NCBI GenBank assembly: GCA_963814865.1
Contig: CAWFEN010000010.1
Location: 558,001-622,000, forward strand
Length of the DNA: 64,000 nucleotides
From: AP-15 sp963814865
GTDB taxonomy: Bacteria; Pseudomonadota; Alphaproteobacteria; ATCC43930; CGMCC-115725
Direction of reading: 5' to 3'
Shown here in pieces: positions 60,908-64,000 of this stretch. Under the pieces are notes generated by a model. The model did no database searches and had not been told where the DNA came from. It worked only from the letters and a program-made list of their open reading frames with translations. Position 1 is the stretch's first letter, and every line of letters starts with the position of its first letter. Position numbers and translations under genes: made by a program.

Positions 60908-60969
60908 TCCGCGGTGCCGGCCACACAACGAATGGCGGGTTGTTGCGCGTTGCTTCATCCACCCGACGC
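60891..60969. repeat. Palindromic intergenic repeat downstream of DUF2971
   Basis: Outer arms GCGTAGGGCGGGTG (60891-60904) and CATCCACCCGACGC (60956-60969) pair with two or three mismatches. The right copy of the 13-bp direct repeat GCGGGTGTAATCC (60898-60910) is inside it. This is a short non-coding mobile palindrome type common in alphaproteobacteria. Confidence 0.55.
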
Positions 60970-61040
60970 TCTAGGATACGATTCCGGCGGGAGCGCCGCG
61001 TGGGCCAATCCGCAACCACATCAGGCAAGGAGAGACTGCC

Positions 61041-61820
61041 ATGCCGTTCTACGAAAAAGGCGATGTCCGAATCCATTATGAAGAGGCCGGCTCCGGCTTC
61101 CCGCTGCTGGTCATCCCCGGCGGCGGGCTGAACTCGACGGTCGCAGGCCTGGCCACCCACCCGTTCAATCCATTCGACGAGTTCAAGGGGGAGTTTCGCG
61201 TTATCGCGGCCGATCTGCGCAATGCCAAGGGCGGCCAGTCCTTCGGCCCCCTGGAGACCGGCCGGGCGTGGGACGCCTATACCGACGATCATATCGGCCT
61301 GATGGATCACCTCGGCATCCGGGACTTCATGGTGCTCGGCTTCTGCATCGGCGGCCCGTTCATCTGGAACCTCTTAAAGCGGGCCGGCGACCGCGTCGCC
61401 GCCGCCGTGCCGGCGCAGCCCAGCGGCTACCGCCCGGAGATGCCCGACCTCTCCTACAACAACAACATGAAGGGCTGGGGCCCGGAATTGTGCGCCCGCC
61501 GGCCCGACATCACGATGGCGATGGTCGACGCCTTCCTGACCAACATGTACCGCGCCCGCGCCGATTTCGTGTACACCGTGACGCGCGATTTCGTGCGCAA
61601 CTGCCGCACACCAATCCTGGTACTGCCGGACGACGTGCCGGGGCACCCGTACGCCGTCGCGATGGAGACCGTGCATCTCGCGCCGAACGCGCAGGTGAGC
61701 CTCTATCCGTGGAAGGACACGCCGGACAAGATTCCCTTGGCGGTGCGCCACATCCGCACCTTCCTGCGGGCACATCGGCCCGCGTCAGCGGCGCAACCGA
61801 TGGCCTCCGCCGCCCAGTAA
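61041..61820 (+). CDS. Alpha/beta hydrolase with Cys nucleophile, copy 1
   Basis: This is a 259-residue protein with alpha/beta-hydrolase features: MPFYEKGDVRIHYEEAGSGF, LLVIPGGG (oxyanion), DLRNAKGGQS and the nucleophile elbow LGFCIGGPF, in which Cys102 takes the place of the usual Ser. LVLPDDVPGHPYAVAMETVH holds the likely catalytic acid. The usual GH near the C terminus (before the last helix) is replaced by PWKDTPDKIPL, so the catalytic His is not obvious. GGAGAGA lies before the ATG. A second copy follows 11 bp after the stop with the same ribosome site. Substrate unknown; dienelactone hydrolases are known examples with a Cys elbow. Confidence 0.85.
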   Translation: MPFYEKGDVRIHYEEAGSGFPLLVIPGGGLNSTVAGLATHPFNPFDEFKGEFRVIAADLRNAKGGQSFGPLETGRAWDAYTDDHIGLMDHLGIRDFMVLGFCIGGPFIWNLLKRAGDRVAAAVPAQPSGYRPEMPDLSYNNNMKGWGPELCARRPDITMAMVDAFLTNMYRARADFVYTVTRDFVRNCRTPILVLPDDVPGHPYAVAMETVHLAPNAQVSLYPWKDTPDKIPLAVRHIRTFLRAHRPASAAQPMASAAQ

Positions 61821-61831
61821 GGAGAGACCTC

Positions 61832-62611
61832 ATGCCGTTCTACGAAACAGGCGATGTCCGAATCCACTATGAAGAGGCCGGCTCCGGCTTTCCGCTGCTG
61901 GTCATCCCCGGCGGGGGCTTGAACTCGACGGTCGCGGGGCTCGCGAACCACCCGTTCAACCCGATCGAGGAGTTCAAGGGCGAATACCGCGTTATCGCGG
62001 CGGATTTGCGCAACGCCAATGGCGGCCAGTCCTCAGGGCCGCTCGAAATCGACCGGCCGTGGGACGCCTATACCGACGACCATCTCGGCCTGATGGATCA
62101 TCTCGGCATCAGCGAATTCATGGTGCAGGGCTTCTGCATCGGCGGTCCCTTCATCTGGAACCTGTTGCGGCGGGCGCCCCGGCGCATCGTTGCCGCTGTG
62201 CTGGCGCAGCCGAGCGGCTTCCGCCCGGAGCTGCCCGACCTCTTCTACCAGAACAACATCAAGGGCTGGGGCCCGGCATTGTGCGAGCGCCGGCCCGAGA
62301 TCACGATGGCGACGGTCGACGCCTTCCTCAACAGGATGTACCGCGCCAACGCCGATTTCGTCTTTACCGTGACGCGCGATTTCGTGCGCGACTGCCAGAC
62401 GCCGATCCTGGTCCTGCCCGACGATGTCCCGGCGCACCCCTACGCCGTAGCGATGGAGAGCGCGCTGCTCGCGCCGAACGCGCAAGTGAGCCTCTACCCG
62501 TGGAAGGACACCAGGGAAAAGATCCCGCTGGCGGTGCGCCACATCCGCACCTTCCTGCGGGCATATCGGCCTGCGGCAGCAGCGCAATCCATGGCAGCCG
62601 CCGCCCGGTAG
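61832..62611 (+). CDS. Alpha/beta hydrolase with Cys nucleophile, copy 2 (tandem duplicate)
   Basis: This 259-residue protein is identical to copy 1 at about 213 of 259 positions by hand count (82%), with no gaps. The same elbow QGFCIGGPF and catalytic-acid segment LVLPDDVPAHPYAV are kept. Differences cluster in the lid and helix surfaces (LLRRAPRRIVAAVLAQPSGF, PELPDLFYQNNIKGWGPALC), which suggests substrate divergence after duplication. It starts ATG 61832 behind AGGAGAGA, 11 bp after the first gene, so the two are one transcript. Confidence 0.87.
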   Translation: MPFYETGDVRIHYEEAGSGFPLLVIPGGGLNSTVAGLANHPFNPIEEFKGEYRVIAADLRNANGGQSSGPLEIDRPWDAYTDDHLGLMDHLGISEFMVQGFCIGGPFIWNLLRRAPRRIVAAVLAQPSGFRPELPDLFYQNNIKGWGPALCERRPEITMATVDAFLNRMYRANADFVFTVTRDFVRDCQTPILVLPDDVPAHPYAVAMESALLAPNAQVSLYPWKDTREKIPLAVRHIRTFLRAYRPAAAAQSMAAAAR

Positions 62612-62647
62612 CGCCCGATCCGATTAAGTCGATCCAATACCGCTCTG

Positions 62648-62763
62648 GGCAAGGAGAACCCCGATCCGGTTCTACGAAAAAGGCGATGTCCGAATCCATT
62701 ATGAAGAGGCCGGTTCCGGCTTTCCGCTGCTGGTCCTGCCGGACGACGTCCCGGCGCACCCCT
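62648..62763 (+). pseudogene. Third, collapsed copy of the hydrolase
   Basis: The segment retains the ribosome site AAGGAGA. It then reads FYEKGDVRIHYEEAGSGFPL, LVLPDDVPAHP in one frame. The ATG is replaced by ATC. Everything between the first LLV and the LVLPDD segment is gone. The deletion of 510 bp (relative to copy 2) joins two copies of CTGGTC, so it fits a microhomology event. It is too short to be active. It abuts the P-loop gene. Confidence 0.85.
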
Positions 62764-62777
62764 CCACGATGGGCGAT

Positions 62778-63347
62778 ATGGAACGCGTGCTGATCCTCGG
62801 TTGTTCCGGGGCCGGGAAATCGGTTTTGGCGCGGGAGCTGGCGGCGATCACTGCGCTCCCGGTGGTTCATCTCGACCGCCATTACTGGCGCTCCGGCTGG
62901 ATCGAACCGGACAGGGCGGCGTGGGCGACGGAGGTTGCCCACCTCACCCGGCAACCCAAATGGCTGATGGACGGTAACTTCAGCGGGACGCTGCCGATGC
63001 GCCTTGCCGTTGCCGATACGGTGATCCTGCTCGATTTCCCGACCTGGGTTTGCCTGTTGCGCGTGCTTCTCAGGATTGCCAAATGGTTCGGACGCACCCG
63101 CGCCGGCGAGTTTCCGCCCGGCTGTCCGGAGCGTTTGGACTGGAGGTTCCTCAATCATATCAGGCGGTACAGGCGCGATTACCGGCCGCGGCTGATGGCT
63201 GCTCTGGACAGCTTCAAGGGGCGGCTCATAGTGTTTCGCAGCCCAAACGAAGCTGATCAGTTCGTGCGGCAGCTCGGCATGGCGGTCCCGTCCAGCGCCG
63301 CATTGTGCGCGAGCGGTGTGAATAGTCTGATTCCGGCGAGGCATTAA
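62778..63347 (+). CDS. P-loop kinase-like protein (FlaR/topology-modulation type)
   Basis: From ATG 62778 the product is 189 residues (an in-frame ATG at 62769 is also possible). The N terminus MERVLILGCSGAGKSVLARE is a Walker A. VVHLDRHYWRSGWIEPDRAA and PKWLMDGNFSGTLPMRLAVA are typical of the group annotated as adenylate-kinase-like or 'DNA topology modulation protein FlaR'. DTVILLDFPTWVCLLRVLLR is the Walker B-type strand, and RLIVFRSPNEADQFV closes the fold. Catalytic substrate is unknown. It overlaps no other gene, and its stop overlaps the next ATG region (TAAATG). Confidence 0.8.
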   Translation: MERVLILGCSGAGKSVLARELAAITALPVVHLDRHYWRSGWIEPDRAAWATEVAHLTRQPKWLMDGNFSGTLPMRLAVADTVILLDFPTWVCLLRVLLRIAKWFGRTRAGEFPPGCPERLDWRFLNHIRRYRRDYRPRLMAALDSFKGRLIVFRSPNEADQFVRQLGMAVPSSAALCASGVNSLIPARH

Positions 63348-64000
63348 ATGACCGGCTACATCCTGCGCGGGGGAGAGGTGATCGACGGCAGCGGGCGGGC
63401 GCGGTTTCGCGGCGACGTCGTGATCGCCGGCGATCGGATTGCCGCGGTGGGCGACGTGGAGCGGGGCGCGGGAATGCGCGAGATCGACGTGTCGGGCAAG
63501 GTCGTCGCGCCCGGCTTTATCGATGTGCATACCCATGACGACCGGGCATTGTTTGCGACGCCGGAGATGGCGGCCAAGGCGAGCCAGGGGGTCACCACCG
63601 TCGTCACCGGCAATTGCGGGATCAGCCTGGCGCCACTGTCGATCGATCACGCGCCGCCGCCACCGCTCGACCTGATCGGCGACGCCGCCGATTACCGCTA
63701 CGGCCGGTTCGCCGATTACCTGGCGGCCCTCGACCGCGCGCCGGCGGCGGTGAATTCCGCCTGCCTCGTCGGCCATTCGACGTTGCGGGTCGGGGCGATG
63801 CGCGCGCTCGACCGGCCGGCCGAAGCGGTCGAGCTGGCGCGGATGTGCGAATTGCTGCAGGAGGCGCTCGACGCCGGCGCGGTCGGGATGTCGAGCGGGC
63901 TCGCCTATGCCCCGGCGGAACATGCGCCGCCGGCCGAGATCGAAGCCCTGGCGGCATTGCTGCGGCCGACGGGCGCGCTCTACACGACGCATATGCGCAA
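63348..64000 (+). CDS. N-acyl-D-amino-acid deacylase (D-aminoacylase), 3' truncated by window
   Basis: The frame opens ATG 63348 directly after the preceding TAA and stays open to the window end (217 codons visible). The start MTGYILRGGEVIDGSGRARF, GDVVIAGDRIAAVGDV is the amidohydrolase beta-sandwich. APGFIDVHTHDDRALFATPE holds the HxH zinc motif, and VTTVVTGNCGISLAPL the Cys/Asn region typical of D-aminoacylases. GAVGMSSGLAYAPAEHA is the SSGLxYxP family signature. It releases D-amino acids from N-acyl derivatives. The C terminus lies outside. Confidence 0.93.
   Translation, partial: MTGYILRGGEVIDGSGRARFRGDVVIAGDRIAAVGDVERGAGMREIDVSGKVVAPGFIDVHTHDDRALFATPEMAAKASQGVTTVVTGNCGISLAPLSIDHAPPPPLDLIGDAADYRYGRFADYLAALDRAPAAVNSACLVGHSTLRVGAMRALDRPAEAVELARMCELLQEALDAGAVGMSSGLAYAPAEHAPPAEIEALAALLRPTGALYTTHMR

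Noticed and set aside
61268..61831. Upstream extension of hydrolase copy 2
   Set aside because: It is copy 1 read in another frame; ATG 61832 with AGGAGAGA is the true start.

Overview
The window is GC-rich chromosomal DNA from an alphaproteobacterium, most likely of the Rhodospirillales kind. This is inferred from gene content and order: carA-carB-greA, then divergent yqeY followed by dnaG and rpoD; a three-subunit Rhodospirillum-type transhydrogenase (pntAA-pntAB-pntB); a DhnA-type class I aldolase overlapping thiE; and a cysteine-poor, magnesium-type HemB. Coding density is high for about 50 kb. The last 15-18 kb and the stretch beside the tRNA gene hold more broken genes and repeats.

Layout. 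0-3 kb: the end of an Lrp/AsnC regulator, a CYTH-CHAD protein and a lone ParA-like ATPase. 2.7-13.2 kb: a housekeeping block (greA, carB, carA; yqeY, an NHL beta-propeller, dnaG, rpoD). 13.3-17.7 kb: two small hypothetical genes, a nested palindromic repeat, a tRNA with a CAU anticodon, then a graveyard (RTX-like C-terminal remnant, shattered IS630 transposase, intact IS1380-type element) that stops at the stop codon of a manC-type mannose-1-phosphate guanylyltransferase. 19.2-31.5 kb: a GST and a type II secretion locus (prepilin peptidase, gspE-F-H-I-J-L-M-N-D-K, with gspG inverted at the far end). 31.5-33.8 kb: mitochondrial-type aconitase. 34-37.7 kb: a one-strand regulatory operon of ECF sigma factor, membrane anti-sigma, OmpR-type regulator and histidine kinase. 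38-41 kb: the pnt operon. 41-51.5 kb: YdcF-like protein, prfB with a classic programmed +1 frameshift, PBP1A, then divergent RNase E, an M48 protease and a DsbA-like protein. 51.5-64 kb: a maiA fragment, a secreted beta-propeller, thiE-fba, a decayed parDE pair behind hemB, a multicopper oxidase with a Met-rich insert, a frameshifted mgtC, a lipoprotein, a frameshifted DUF2971 gene, a tandem alpha/beta hydrolase family (two full copies and one collapsed copy), a P-loop kinase-like gene and the start of a D-aminoacylase.

Working together: the gsp genes form one secretion machine; the pnt genes form the proton-translocating transhydrogenase; carA and carB form carbamoyl-phosphate synthase; PBP1A serves the wall; and the sigma/anti-sigma/two-component operon looks like one envelope-sensing unit. 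The most notable observations are the prfB recoding site, two compensating frameshifts around the catalytic core of RNase E, the sigma plus two-component operon, the Cys-nucleophile hydrolase triplication and its microhomology deletion, and the density of single-base frame breaks in 46-61 kb. Those breaks may be real decay or sequence error. No CRISPR array, prophage or obviously new defence system was seen.
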